A DNA stretch of 64,000 nt from Toxorhynchites rutilus septentrionalis (GCF_029784135.1 NC_073746.1:97557015-97621014), one strand, 5' to 3'. Positions 1 through 10,546 are shown, counted from the first letter of the stretch. The notes: generated by a model not told the origin, from the letters alone. Program-made: numbers and translations.

Positions 1-684
1 GCATTACTATACGTGGCAAGCTAAAAAAACCGTTTAAAAACAGGAAGTGGGCTATATATCTGTGGTATAACCGCAAAGGTTGACGTAGGACTATCGTTGG
101 TTCAATGATTATCTGTTTGAAGTTACATCTGAATCAATTCTCAAAGAATGGATGAATGAAAATTCCGGGGAATTCGAAAACGAGAGCGTTACGTTGGAGG
201 CACAAGGTTTTGGGCCTCAATACCTCCTGTCCTGTCGATTGAACGAAGTGACATGATTATTATTTCATTCGAAAGTTTACGAGTTATATGACTTGCAAGC
301 AAACTATTGATAGAGTCTAATGTACTGAAGATGTTTTAAGTCTCAATAATTCAAGACAACAACAAATTATTCATAGAAGAAAATCTATAAACATGGGTAC
401 CTGCTTGAAATTACATCTCAGTCATGATTAATATGCGGGTAATGCAAAACACGGCTAGCAAAGCAAGATTGTCGTTCGCTTTTTGTACAATGTCGTCGAA
501 TAACTAGTTTGTAGCGAAGGCAAAATATTCAGCTAAAGCAATAATTCAAAATTGGTACAATAATTTTATTTATTTATTCTTTCTTATGTTTTCCCTATAC
601 ATAATACATGATACATTGCATGTTACTAATTATCGAACAAAAATTACAAAACAAAATGTATTTGCCAGCAGTATTTTATATTAA

Positions 685-826
685 CCCTTTTACTACGGCA
701 GTGTGCTCCGTCGAAGTGCTACCGCTGAACGGAGCACTGTGCCGAGAAGTATGCACATCGCGCTGGTGTGATCGATGTGCAGTATCACCCTGATGTCACC
801 TATAGACAACGCTAGTAGAGAAAGGG
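685..826. mobile_element. TTAA-flanked MITE (piggyBac-like), copy a
   Basis: This 142-bp element starts CCCTTT and ends AAAGGG, and is flanked by TTAA at 681-684 and 827-830. It shares the motif TACGGCAGTGTGCTCCG with the second copy at 1332-1506. A TTAA target duplication and CCC/GGG ends are typical of piggyBac-type elements. It has no coding capacity. Confidence 0.8.
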
Positions 827-1059
827 TTAAATAGCAAACAAAATAAATGCTTTCTCTTCAACGCAATTCTACGTTCTAAGCGGAACTGGCCGATTATTTG
901 TCAGCAACGATGATATCTTTTCGGTTTCTTCTCTTCGACGCTCGACGCCCGCCGGCATTCGATGCTGACTCGATAACCACCAAACGAAAAGAGTTACGCG
1001 CATGTATGTGTGTGGCTGTGTGGCGGCTGTCTTCAATGGCAACAATTCTCCTCAAGCGG

Positions 1060-1270
1060 GAACCTTTAGCGATGCTGGTGCTTTTTTGGTCGCCTTCTTA
1101 GCGGTACCATTCTTCTCCCCGGTGTATTCTCTTTAGACCTTAGGGGAAATTATTAACGAGCCCGACGCTCCAATGAGGTTTGCTTGCACAAACCGTGGTG
1201 TTTCTTCAGCTTCTTGATTGTGGTCACTATCTTTTCGTTCGCCGGCGGTGCGTTTTCTTCGGCTCTTCCG
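1060..1270 (-). pseudogene. histone H1-like pseudogene fragment
   Basis: Read on the minus strand, two frames together give pieces typical of linker histone H1: a globular-domain-like stretch with IKKLKKHHG, then GASGS, then a lysine/alanine tail AKKATKKAPA. Frameshifts and stops separate the pieces, so this is not a functional gene. The final part, just before a CA-rich tract, aligns by eye with 11385-11450 and with 8500-8560 inside other TRH copies. H1 is the best explanation because GASGS and the AKK-repeat tail occur in the right order. The N-terminal part is poorly preserved, so the identification is moderate. Confidence 0.55.
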
Positions 1271-1331
1271 AGCTCTCTCACGGTTCGAAACATACTGAAT
1301 CTAAACCTACCGCCACTAGGCCGTCCCTTAA

Positions 1332-1506
1332 CCCTTTCATTACGGCAGTGTGCTCCGCCGAAGTGCTACCCCTGTACGGAGCACTGCGCCGAAAAGTATG
1401 AATATCGCGCTGGTGTGATCGAAGAGTAGTATGAATTTCATGTCGTCTGAAGACGACGCTCGTACACATAGGATGTCGTCTATAGACGACGCTCGTAACG
1501 AAAGGG
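1332..1506. mobile_element. TTAA-flanked MITE (piggyBac-like), copy b
   Basis: This 175-bp relative of the element at 685-826 is flanked by TTAA at 1328-1331 and 1507-1510. It contains two tandem copies of a short inverted repeat built on GTCGTCTATAGACGAC and a variant, which could form hairpins. It has no coding capacity. Confidence 0.8.
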
Positions 1507-1510
1507 TTAA

Positions 1511-2039
1511 ATATGTATATTATTGGTTAATGAATCAATAAGAGGTGTCTGACTATGGAAATTTGGAAGTCAAACTAAGAGCGCATGAACTCTCTGTGTT
1601 AGAAGCCTCCAGCAACTGAGCAATAATCGATAATTAGGGGAAGTGGGGGCATAGGGGTCACCCTGAGAAATATGCCCATTTCCAGCGTCCACATACTGCT
1701 TAAATTCCCGTTTTTCGAAGAATATTATAGCTCAACTCATTGTTGTTCAAGATAGCAAACGGCCTCTACTAAAAAAAATCAAAATAGTACATTTTTCATC
1801 ATTATAAAAAAAGGTGAAAAATTGAACTTTTTTTTTGCTTAAAGGTAAAGTGGTAAACCTAGTGGGGGCAACGTGGTCACTTGCACATATTAAGCTAAAT
1901 CGGATAGATTTTCTTCCAAATTTGTGGCCGACGGGCAGAAAAATGTGTATCTGACCAAACACCCTGCTAGTGTTATTGTGTTTGGATTGATGTTTACCAA
2001 TAGCAAAAAAAAATCCGGTGTTCTTTGCAGAAGGTGACA
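1511..2039. other. no gene seen; AT-rich repeat-like sequence
   Basis: The stretch contains GGGGAAGTGGGGGCATAGG and GTGGGGGCAACGTGG, which look like two copies of one G-rich motif in transposon-derived DNA. Short reading frames here have no recognisable domain. Confidence 0.4.
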
Positions 2040-2410
2040 AACGGATGTCATCAAGATTGTAAATAAGTATGTTCTTTCCTGGTTCAAGAGCAGTACGGCC
2101 CGAAGCCAAATGTTAAATTTCAACAAGAAGGGACTCCGTGCTACATCTCGAACCGCATTCAAAAACGGTTGCAGGAACATCTGTCGTTCTGAGCGGAGGA
2201 TATGTAGACGCCATCCAGCCCTGATCTTAATCCGCCAGATCACGCGTCATGACGCGTCATGAAGGCCAAGGCCTGTTCTAAACGTCACCCGAGTACAGCG
2301 ATTCTCAGACAAACCCGTACCTGGAGAGAAATGGATCCAGGCTACATTATTTGGACCTGCCGTGCGTTTCGAATGTGTATGGAGGCCATAATTTTAGCAA
2401 GTGGAAACTC
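2040..2410 (+). pseudogene. Tc1/mariner-superfamily transposase, C-terminal remnant
   Basis: The plus strand encodes, with stops and frame changes, FQQEGTPCY (family norm QQDGAPxH), then NRIQKRLQEHL, then SSPDLNPPDHA (norm SPDLNPLDY). A KAKACSKRH stretch and CRAFR follow, as in the C-terminus of these transposases. The second catalytic D appears as E, and stops interrupt the region, so it is dead. The superfamily is clear. The subfamily is not: about 36 residues separate the E and the third acidic residue by eye, but decay makes that unreliable. Confidence 0.7.
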
Positions 2411-3071
2411 GATCACGATTAATATGGTTTAAGGCTCCTTCATTTAAACAAAAATAAAAACCGAAACCAATTTTTTTGTTGAAACTTACCCAAAAACCCT
2501 TCAATGGGACATCCTACTCATCCCGCTTTGTTCTCAAGATATCGCCCCTCCCGACTACTGCTTGTTCCGATCGATGACGAATGACCTGGCAGAGCAGAAC
2601 CTTCATTTTTACCTAAAAGGACGCGATTGGGTATTTTCCTAGCAGCAGTCCAGCAAGTTTAGTGCATGAGGTATCCGTATGCCTCCAAAAAGAAGAGAAA
2701 AAAAGATGCAAAAAAGATCCAAAATGGGACAGAAAAACAAAAAAGTAATACTACTGCATAACAAAACGCTTCGTGTTATCATACTTCCATCATCCAGTAC
2801 TTCTCACGCTAAAATGAAATTTACCACCATGTTCACTTGTTCCGGTCATTGGCTGGTTTGACCGGTTTGTGTGTGATATATTTGAATAATTTTCAATTTG
2901 CTGAATCTATTCATCGGTCTATCGTATTTATATCGCTATATCTATTCAATCACTAATTTGAACATTTTTTTATGTGCAATAAATTTTGTTGTCTACCCAT
3001 TCATCAATTCAGTCTCTATTCGGACAGTTTTCCTTTTTGAGTATACACTAAAAAAAATTATCAAGAAAAAA
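2411..3071. other. no gene seen
   Basis: AT-rich sequence with A-rich runs near 2690-2750. No domain, RNA gene or element boundary is recognised except the A-run at 3066-3071 that flanks the next TRH copy. Confidence 0.4.
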
Positions 3072-4240
3072 TGGGTGGGTTATATCTATGATATAACCGC
3101 AAGGTTGACGTGGAACTACCTTAGCTTAGCAATCATTCGTTTGTATTGATTAAATTCTTGATTGAATGAAACAGTTTCCAAATTCAATTGAGTTCAATAT
3201 ATTTGCTCTGTGAGTGAAAAAAATGAACAAATGCCATGTAAAGTCAATTCATTTATTGTGATTGATTGTTCTTCGTTACAAGTAAATTTAATGACGGACC
3301 TTTTACGTTTGGTATGATGACTAGAACAAAATATATGTACGGAAGAATTATTAAACGTTTGATGAACCAGCCTAAGGCTGAAAATCTTTCCAATAAAGAC
3401 AAAAAAAAAAAATATCAAACGATTATTTTATTTTACATTTCCCTCTGAAGTTTACATCCCAAAAGTGTACATACTTCTCGAATCTCGAATTTGCTTGAAA
3501 CTGGGAAGTTCATTCGCTTCTAGTGTCTGCACGATTTTCCCAGGTTCCTAAGTTTAGAAGATCATGTTAGGACAGACATATTCCACTCTGCACAAAGGCA
3601 AGCGAGGACAAAAGTACTCGCAGTTTGCATTTATTTGCAGAGCCGATTTCCCCACGCTCCATGGATTTGAAGTCTGTGTTAGGGAAACACATTCCAGTCG
3701 GAACAAAAATACCCCCGACTTGCATGAATTTGAAATACCGATTTCTCCAGGCACCTTGGTTTAGAAATCTCTATTAGGGAACACATTTCGGTGGGAACAA
3801 AAGCTCCCCCTACTTTCGTGTGTTTGCAATGTCGATTTCGCTGCTTGGTTTTAAAGTCTGTGTTAGGGAACATTTTTCGATGAGAACAAAAGTCCCCCTA
3901 CTTTCATGTATTTGCAATGCCGATTTCCCCAAGGCTGCTTGGTTTTGATGGCTGTGTTAGGGAAACTGTAAATCGGGCCAATCAAAACGATGCAGTTAGG
4001 GCGTTTAGATAACGCCTAATATTTTACAGTTATTCAATTGTTTATCTAATGAAAAACAACATTTTGTTAGTTGCGATAGATGCGTAGAAATATTCCCTAT
4101 CAATTAATTCAAACATCTCTCCTATCCAGTACGAAATGTTCGAGCTATAAGCATTCGAAATCTTTCATTTTTTCCTGCATGTTCTGTGTTTAGGTTTTCA
4201 TTTTTCCCTCCATATATTCCGGTTAGACGTAGTCCCACGT
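3072..4240 (+). mobile_element. TRH-family element, copy 2 (intact, 1.17 kb)
   Basis: The A end is at 3072-3119: GGGTGGG, the hairpin GGTTATATC / GATATAACC, then GACGTGGAACTACC. The inverted B end is at 4226-4240 (GACGTAGTCCCACGT). The left flank is a run of six A. The interior has no coding sequence but holds degenerate tandem repeats. The sequence is collinear, inverted, with 7084-8090 plus 11886-12222, which establishes the true length of this subtype. It lies in the SLC36 intron, and its right end is 86 bp from the splice acceptor. Confidence 0.8.
3560..3985. repeat. degenerate tandem repeat inside TRH copy 2
   Basis: About five units of roughly 80-95 bp share the motifs GTTAGGGAA, GGAACAAAA, TTTGCA and GATTTC. 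The same array occurs inverted at 7365-7945 and shorter at 36385-36625, always inside a TRH element. Confidence 0.75.
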
Positions 4241-4328
4241 TAAAAGCGCGTTTCTTCTGTATTTTGTGTTAGTCGACATAAGGTATACGAGCTTCATTCA
4301 TTCAACGTTCTCATTCCATCTTTTCCAG

Positions 4329-4589
4329 GTTCTCACCGTTGCCATTGCGGCCGCACTGCCAAACCTCGGACCCTTCATTACTCTCATCGGAGCCGTCTGT
4401 CTCAGCACTCTGGGCCTAATGTTCCCGGCGGTGATCGAAATGGTTACGTACTACGAAAAACCCGGCTACGGACGCTTCAACTGGGTCCTCTGGAAGAACA
4501 TCTTCCTGATTCTGTTCGGGGTGATCGGTTTCGTTACGGGTACCTACGTCAGTATCCTGGAGTTCTCCGAGCATTTGGAGGAAGTTTAA
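4329..4589 (+). CDS. terminal exon of a proton-coupled amino acid transporter (SLC36 / PAT family)
   Basis: The exon encodes 86 residues and a TAA stop. It begins at V4329, just after a good acceptor (TCATTCCATCTTTTCCAG ending at 4328), in intron phase 0. The protein carries the last two membrane segments of the family: PNLGPFITLIGAVCLSTLG continuing through FPAVIEM, then a loop with YYEKPGYGRFNW, then WKNIFLILFGVIGFVTGTY. A short polar tail, EFSEHLEEV, follows. SLC36 proteins are about 450-500 residues long and import amino acids with protons across plasma or lysosomal membranes, so roughly the last fifth is present. The frame is open upstream of 4329, but that part reads through the intron and is not coding. 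No other exons are seen, so they should lie left of position 1. The exon is intact, with no sign of decay. Confidence 0.88.
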   Translation, partial: VLTVAIAAALPNLGPFITLIGAVCLSTLGLMFPAVIEMVTYYEKPGYGRFNWVLWKNIFLILFGVIGFVTGTYVSILEFSEHLEEV

Positions 4590-5804
4590 GGCAGCGAATC
4601 GTTCCAGCAAGATATTGGGCATACTTCCAATCGAATTTATATAGAACCGAGTGGCTAGCTCTCTCGAATTCCTCCCCCCGCGCGTTTGGAAGTATGCACC
4701 ACGGATCGGAAGTGCACGTGATGGTGTCCCGTATCTCCTTATTCGAGAGAAAACAAAGACCACAAGTAGCAGAGCGAGCGAGATTGGTTGGAGTTGCTGT
4801 CGTCCACGCCTGTACGGACGGGCAACTACGCGCCATATGGGCAGCAGCCAGTCTTACGACTGGAGAGTTCGGTGGTATCCAAAACACGTGTCACTTCTAC
4901 CCACGCGTGCTTCCCTAGCGGGAAGCGTGTTTAGGTTAATGATTTTTTTTTTTTTTTCATTTTACAAAACAGAATTTTAAGTTTTCGAACAAAACAAATT
5001 AGGACTACTTCGAATCAAATTCGGTTTTATTTCGTCAAAAATATACTGGCTATTGCTTGACAGACTTTCACTACGAATTTCATTAGTTTTAGTGATATAT
5101 TGGTTACATATTTAGTACGTAGAACCGGAACCATTGTGATTTGAACCTATCTCTATATACCACTAGAGCATAAGGCAAAGATTTGTTTATTTGTATCGAG
5201 GTACGCTAGTGCTAGTGAATGTCATAAATTAAAGCTATTTCTCGAATAGCAGAGAAGAAACAAATGAATAACTCCCAGTTCGTGAGGACGGATCATATCA
5301 ATTGAAGGAAAATTTACCAGAGTAGAAACACAATTGAATAACATTAACTCAAAAACAAAAACACAATATGCAAAATTGAAGCTATTGTCTTCCATCGCCA
5401 TCCAACGAAATTGCTTTGAGTAGCAGCCTGATAACGGAAACCGAAGAAAAAGGACTCATAAGTAATAATGTTCCTAATATTTGATATATATCATGTTGTT
5501 AAACTAAATGAGTTTCCAAAGGCTGGTCCTTGCACGAGGATCGTCCGATGATATATGTAGTGAATAATTGTAGGTCAAGCATGCAGACAAGCTTTCGATG
5601 AAATGTTTAAGAGTAAGTGAAGCCTAGCTCACTGTACAGAAGTAAGATATACTATTAACGCACCTAAAAGTGATTTAATCAAATACATAGTGAATGATAT
5701 TTTGTTCAGAGACGCTCTTTTAATTCATCTTCGAAATTTCAATGGTGCTGAATGTCAGAGGTACTGCTTGAAAAACTTAATTGGGGAAAAGAAATCATTT
5801 TGGA
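4590..5804 (+). other. probable 3' UTR and downstream flank of the SLC36 gene; end not resolved
   Basis: No gene or repeat is recognised. A run of T lies at 4946-4959. No canonical AATAAA close to the stop was found; AT-rich variants near 5230 and an AATAAA near 5848 are possible. Where the transcript ends cannot be told from the sequence. Confidence 0.4.
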
Positions 5805-5880
5805 TATATTGGGTTGCCCGAAAAGAGATTGCCGATTTTTTTCATTACAATAAAATACAATTTTTTGTACATAGAATCAT
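5805..5880. mobile_element. terminal fragment of a mariner-like element
   Basis: TTGGGTTGCCCGAAAAG followed by ATTGCCGATTTTTT resembles a common insect mariner-type terminal repeat. No partner end or transposase is seen nearby. Confidence 0.4.
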
Positions 5881-6680
5881 GGGAAGATGTTCATCATGTG
5901 AAGATTGAAGATTGAAGATTGGAATATTTTACGAACAAATATTCATTTTAGAGTGATGTAGTGGACAAAAATACCGGGAAGAATTAAAAAATCGATTACA
6001 TTCTGTTTTTTCAAAGATTTTGTGGACTAACAGAATTTTTTTATCAAGTAATTTAATGGAAAATTCAATTAGTCTCACCAACAAGCTTTCATTTGATTCC
6101 TATAACGTTTCAGTACAGAGATATTGTTATTCGAATGAAAAACGTCCCCTTCTTCCCCTTCGTCTTTGATGATTAATTGTGCAATAAATAATGATCGCAT
6201 CGCAAATCGAAAAGCAGTTTTGAAAACTTCAATAAATTCTGTACGAGGATAATTTATTATATTGACGAGAAAAAATTATTCAATTCTTTTGCATCGATTT
6301 AAAAAAAGTGCCAAAGGAGGGATTATCACATACTCCACACCTTTGAAAATCTAAATTTCAACTTGCATAATTAATTTGTATGAGTGTCTCGTAAATGGTG
6401 TACATTGATTTATTTTCAAATGTGCGAATCGAAGCTAATGAAAAAGAAAAACAAATAATAAACAATATGGATGAGAATCGAATAACATTTCTTCAATGCC
6501 GTTGCATTCTTTCCCACTTCACCCTAAATTGATAGATTCATTACAATGTATGCTCCCTTCTCCATGGCTTCCAACCATGTCCACTTGCTCCATCTACTGA
6601 TGGGCACATGCACACATCATATGTATATGATTAGCAGAAATTTAGGCGATTTAGTACAAAGATAATAGAATATATGAATA
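5881..6680. other. no gene seen
   Basis: AT-rich unique-looking sequence with no recognised domain, RNA gene or repeat boundary. Confidence 0.4.
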
Positions 6681-6991
6681 CAGTAGAACCCCGAATATCC
6701 GCGAAATAGTTGGGCCAGGTCATCGCGTGTAACGAAAATCGCGGATTCCGCAATATAGGACTAAAAATGAAGTACAAACACGAAAAAAAGATTTTTTAGC
6801 ATGAAACTATGTTTCACCAATACAGAAATTATTGAACTATCAATCTGTAAGGTCGTGTACATCAGTGATCAGATAATGTGAAAGTCATGACCAAAACAAA
6901 AAAGCAAAACTCTACAGCTCACTGACAAATTCCGGTAAGGTTTATAGAATTACAAGGAAACTCACTTCCGCGTATAATCGAGGATCTACTG
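6681..6991. mobile_element. pogo/Tigger-like MITE, TA target site
   Basis: The 311-bp element begins CAGTAGAACCCCGAATATCC and ends with CGAGGATCTACTG, flanked by TA at 6679-6680 and 6992-6993. The CAG...CTG termini and TA duplication are typical of pogo-type elements. It has no open reading frame. Confidence 0.75.
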
Positions 6992-7364
6992 TATTGTGCT
7001 TGTGAACAAAAATCGAAGGAAGATTTTTGGGCATATTTTTCAAAAGATACCATGTCATTATTCAACCATTGTTTCAATATTTTGACGTGGGACTACGTCT
7101 AACCGGAATATATGGAGGGAAAAATGAAAACCTAAACACAGAACATGCAGGAAAAAATGAAAGATTTCGAATGCTTATAGCTCGAACATTTCGTACTGGA
7201 TAGGAGAGATGTTTGCATCACTTGATAGGGAATGTTTCTACGCATCTATCGCAACTAACAAAATGTTGTTTTTCATTAGATAAACAATTGAATAACTGTA
7301 AAATATTAGGCGTTATCTAAACGCTCTAACTGCATCGTTTTGATTGGCCCGATTTACGGTTTCC

Positions 7365-7945
7365 CTAACACAGCCATCAAAACCAAGCAGCCTTGGGGAA
7401 ATCGGCATTGCAAATACATGAAAGTAGGGGGACTTTTGTTCTCATCGAAAAATGTTCCCTAACACAGACTTTAAAACCAAGCAGCGAAATCGGCATTGCA
7501 AGCACACGAAAGAGCCTAGAGGCGAGTGAACTGAAAAGTTTAAACCCTCTTAAAGCCAAAAAGAAGAAAAAGAACACACGAAAGTAGGGGGAGCTTTTGT
7601 TCCCACCGAAATGTGTTCCCTAATAGAGATTTCTAAACCAAGGTGCCTGGAGAAATCGGTATTTCAAATTCATGCAAGTCGGGGGTATTTTTGTTCCGAC
7701 TGGAATGTGTTTCCCTAACACAGACTTCAAATCCATGAAGCGTGGGGAAATCGGCATTACGAATTCATACAAATCGGGGGTATTTTTGTTCCGATTGAAA
7801 TGTGTTTCCCTAACACAGACTTCAAAACCGAGGTTTCTGGGGAAATCGGCTCTGCGAATAAATGCAAACTGCGAGTACTTTTGTCCTCGCTTGCCTTTGT
7901 GCAGAGTGGAATATGTCTGTCCTAACATGATCTTCTAAACTTAGG
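7365..7945. repeat. degenerate tandem repeat inside TRH copy 3
   Basis: This is the inverted counterpart of the array at 3560-3985. About six units carry TTCCCTAACACAGACTT and GGGGGTATTTTTGTTCC motifs. It holds a 62-bp extra insert at 7513-7574. Confidence 0.75.
7513..7574 (+). mobile_element. 62-bp retroposed insert with a 10-bp target duplication
   Basis: A 62-bp A-rich-tailed segment begins AGCCTAGAGGCGAGTG. It is flanked on both sides by CACACGAAAG (7503-7512 and 7575-7584). The otherwise matching copy at 3072-4240 lacks the insert and has the site once. That pattern is target-primed retroposition. The source, a short RNA or a LINE 3' end, is not identified. Confidence 0.65.
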
Positions 7946-8269
7946 AACCTGGGAAAATCGTGCAGCCACTAGAAGCGAATGAACTTCCCAGTTTCAAGCA
8001 AATTCGAGATTCGAGAAGTATGTACACTTTTGGGATGTAAACTTCAGAGGGAAATGTAAAATAAAATAATCGTTTGATATTTATTTTTTTGACGTAGGAC
8101 TACGTCTTTCATTTCTATACCGGGGTGTAAAACCAAAGCTTCGAGAACGAAAGCGTTACGCTGGAGACCGAGATTTTGAGCGTTAATAGCTCTTAAACAA
8201 CTGAACGAAATGGTATGATAAACACTTCATTTGAAAGATAAAATGTCTACGCGTCATATACTTGTTGCT

Positions 8270-8640
8270 TTTTCATCCAAAAACTTGTTCCAATAGTCTT
8301 AAAATTGCTTTCAAAACAGGCTATTGAAATCACCAATCGGTATATAAGCGAGCGCCGCTCGTAAACCCACTCAGTTATGATTGAACAGCGATTGGAGCAT
8401 GTTGTCGCTGTTGTTGTGAAGCTAATTTCGTTTATCATGAAAACGCTGATGAACGGTGTCACCAAGAGCCTGTTTGTGCACCTAAGGCCAAAAGGGAATC
8501 CATCAGGAGGAGAGTGATGCCACGGTTCCGCTTGAAACATCGGAGCAGCAGCCACACACACACACACACACATACACACACATACACGCGCGGAATTCTC
8601 GTTGCTATCATCGTTGCTGAAAAATAATCTGCCAGTTCCC
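8270..8640 (+). pseudogene. H1-like segment with histone-type promoter remnant
   Basis: A CACCAATCGG box and a TATATAAGC box near 8329-8347 resemble an H1-type or core-histone promoter (CCAAT-like plus TATA). Downstream, at 8500-8550, the sequence GGTTCCGCTTGA and a CAGCAGCCAC tract align with the H1-like tail at 1030-1090. The coding part between them is not readable, and the match to H1 rests mainly on that shared tail. The same segment is present, inverted, at about 25470-25710 in copy 7. Confidence 0.4.
8552..8588. repeat. CA microsatellite
   Basis: ACACACAC-type repeat inside TRH copy 4. Shorter CA tracts sit at the equivalent place in copies 1, 4 (near 11450) and 7. Confidence 0.85.
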
Positions 8641-9505
8641 CTGGGAATTGAAAAATACATTCATGCGAAATAGTTTATTTTAATGTTTTCTATCCATATA
8701 ACACTGCAACCAAATACATTTGGTTTTGTTATTTTTCAATCAATCGCAATTAACAGGAAAGCTTCTGAATATTTTTTTCCCCATCAGTGGAAATTTTCGT
8801 ATCCAATATTGGATGCATAACATGAAAAACGGAAAATGTTTCACATTGCGAAAATCAAGTCATTTTCGAGCGATTATTTGCTTTCTACTCATATAATGCT
8901 GCGACCAAATACATTTCGTTTTGAATTTTCGCGATCAACGTAAGTGCGATCAACGTAAGACCACGTCTTTCGGCAATTTATTAGAGGTGCAATGAATCTT
9001 TAGGAATTCCCGCTCTACGCGCACTGTCAAACAATGTTTACTCAACAATTTCTCAAACGAGAAATGGGTGTTGTGAGAAAGGATTAGCGAACGCGAAAAC
9101 GACAAACGGGAGAAAGATACGTTTGGAGGTTGAAGGAAATTGGCAGAAAACTTCTTCATTCTATCATTCAAATAATGTGATTCATATCACATCGTTTTGC
9201 CAGAAAGAGATTATTAATGTTCAAAGGAGGAATCGAGTCCTCCGAGGAAATTACCCAGCGCAAATTAGAGTCGACTATCGATTGCGGCATTCGTACACAA
9301 ATAATTTTATAATGCAGTTTCACCAAAGTGATTTCTTCGGATATATTCACTACATCATGTCATGTATTTCATATTCTTCATTAAGAAATCCATATCCATG
9401 GCACCTACCGGTAACGAATTATTATCGAAACCACGATTTTCGCTAAATGCTCCTTTCAGTTCGGCCTGTAAAAAACTTTTCTGTACTCTAATCCATCAAA
9501 TTTGG

Positions 9506-9521
9506 AGCCCTGAAAAGGGCC
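9506..9521 (-). promoter_or_regulatory. histone 3' stem-loop remnant of the minus-strand H3 pseudogene
   Basis: On the minus strand this reads GGCCCTTTTCAGGGCT, one base from a perfect six-pair histone stem with a TTTC loop. It lies about 12 bp past the pseudogene's stop. Confidence 0.8.
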
Positions 9522-9533
9522 GTTGATTATATG

Positions 9534-9895
9534 CTAAGCTAATATAGCACGCTCTCCTCGGATACGATGGGCCAGCTGGATGTCCTTGGGCATGATGTGA
9601 CGCGTTTTGCATGGATAGCACACAAATTGGTATCTTCGAATAAGCCTCCTGCAGCGTCATAGCCGCGGAACTTTGGAAGTGCAAGTCGGTTTTGAAGTCC
9701 TGAGCGATTCCACGAACCAAATGCTGCAAAGGTAGCTGCGGATCAGCAATTCGGTCGATATCTGATAGCGACGAATTTCATGCGAAGTTCCCGGTCGATA
9801 GCGATGTGGCTTCTCCACCTATCCTGCTACTGGTGCGCTTATCCGAACTGACTTCGTGTGCCTTACCACCGAATGACTAACGAGCTGTCTGCGAA
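9534..9895 (-). pseudogene. histone H3 pseudogene (left member of a head-to-head pair)
   Basis: Minus-strand translation, with frame changes, gives [13 protein letters not shown], [35 protein letters not shown] and KDIQLA.RIRGERA pieces, i.e. nearly the whole H3 core. An APVAG* stretch corresponds to the SAPATGG region. Internal deletions and stops make it non-functional. The 5' end around 9879-9895 still shows the QTAR start region. It is a close inverted relative of 10147-10518, and the two face away from a shared central promoter region. Normal H3 is 136 residues. Confidence 0.9.
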
Positions 9896-9963
9896 AGACT
9901 AACGAGCTCGAGTCCTCACGGTGCGAGAGTAGAGTAAGAAATGAACGAAAGCAAAGGAAGCGT

Positions 9964-10086
9964 CATTTTATAAACCATAAAAGTATAGAATCTAAACCCC
10001 ACCCTTATTATATTCGTGAGTATACAGTAAGCTTATACAATAAAGAGGGTGGGGTTTACATTCGATTCTTTTATGTTTTATAAAAT
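9964..10086. promoter_or_regulatory. paired TATA boxes of the divergent H3 pseudogenes
   Basis: TTTATAAAAT at 10077-10086 (plus) and its mirror GTTTATAAAATGACG at about 9962-9976 (minus) sit 60-75 bp upstream of the two H3 starts. They are followed by a shared CTTTCGTTCATTTC tract. The layout matches a divergent histone promoter. Confidence 0.65.
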
Positions 10087-10146
10087 GACACTTCCCTTGC
10101 TTTCGTTCATTTCTTACTCTACTCTCGCACCGTGAGGACTCGTTTC

Positions 10147-10518
10147 ATCGGGACTAAGCAGACAGCTCGTTAGTCTTTCGGTGGTAAGGCACCACGAAAG
10201 CAGCTCGGATAAGCGCATCAGCCGCAGGAAGCGTGAAGAAGCCACATCGCTATCGACCGGGAACTTCGCATGAAATTCGTCGCTATCAGAAGTCGACCGA
10301 ATTGCTGATCCGCAAGCTACCTTTGCAGCATTTGGTTCGTGGAATTGCTCAGGACTTCAAAACCGACTTGCGCTTCCAAAGTTCCGCGGTTATGACGCTG
10401 CAGGAGGCTTATTCGAAGATACAAATTTGTGTGCTATCCACGTAAAACGCGTCACATCATGCCCAAGGACATTCAGCTGGCCCGTCGAATCCAAGGAGAG
10501 GGTGCTATATTAGCTTAG
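10147..10518 (+). pseudogene. histone H3 pseudogene (right member of the pair)
   Basis: Reading from 10147: GTKQTAR, a stop, then [11 protein letters not shown] (the H3 tail), a deletion and frame change, then [45 protein letters not shown] and, after a further frame change, KDIQLARRIQGEGA and a TAG stop. Within the 10233-10445 frame, 70 residues are still open. The initiator ATG is lost. Compared with the minus-strand partner this copy is slightly better preserved in the core. The stem-loop follows at 10531. Confidence 0.92.
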
Positions 10519-10530
10519 CATATAATCAAC

Positions 10531-10546
10531 GGCCCTTTTCAGGGCT
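10531..10546 (+). promoter_or_regulatory. histone 3' stem-loop remnant of the plus-strand H3 pseudogene
   Basis: GGCCCTTTTCAGGGCT: six-base stem with a TTTC loop and one terminal mismatch, 13 bp after the stop. Replication-dependent histone mRNAs end just after this element, which is bound by SLBP. Confidence 0.85.

Larger units (their letters stand above)
41..1327 (+). mobile_element. TRH-family element, copy 1, A end only (right end not found)
   Basis: The A end is seen at 41-105: CAGGAAGTGGG, a hairpin-like stretch and a GACGTAGGACTATCG core, preceded by a run of five A. The following 150 bp matches the copy at 24620-25951. The region near 880-1300 shares the segment around CTGCC/CTGGC-AGTT that occurs inside copies 4 and 7, and carries an H1-like fragment. 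No B-end palindrome is found before the next copy at 3072, so the right end is lost or too diverged. The right boundary given is only the edge of the TTAA MITE at 1332. Family membership is seen; the extent is inferred. Confidence 0.5.
7084..8090 (-). mobile_element. TRH-family element, copy 3, left part (split by copy 4)
   Basis: The B end at 7084 reads GACGTGGGACTACGTC. The sequence to 8090 is the inverted counterpart of 3411-4240. It breaks off in a T-run at 8081-8090, where copy 4 is inserted, and resumes at 11886. Together the two parts make one complete element ending at about 12222. Confidence 0.85.

Noticed and set aside
4266..4328. Upstream extension of the SLC36 frame to an ATG at 4266
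   Set aside because: The upstream part reads through the intron; a strong polypyrimidine tract and AG acceptor end at 4328, and family similarity starts exactly there.
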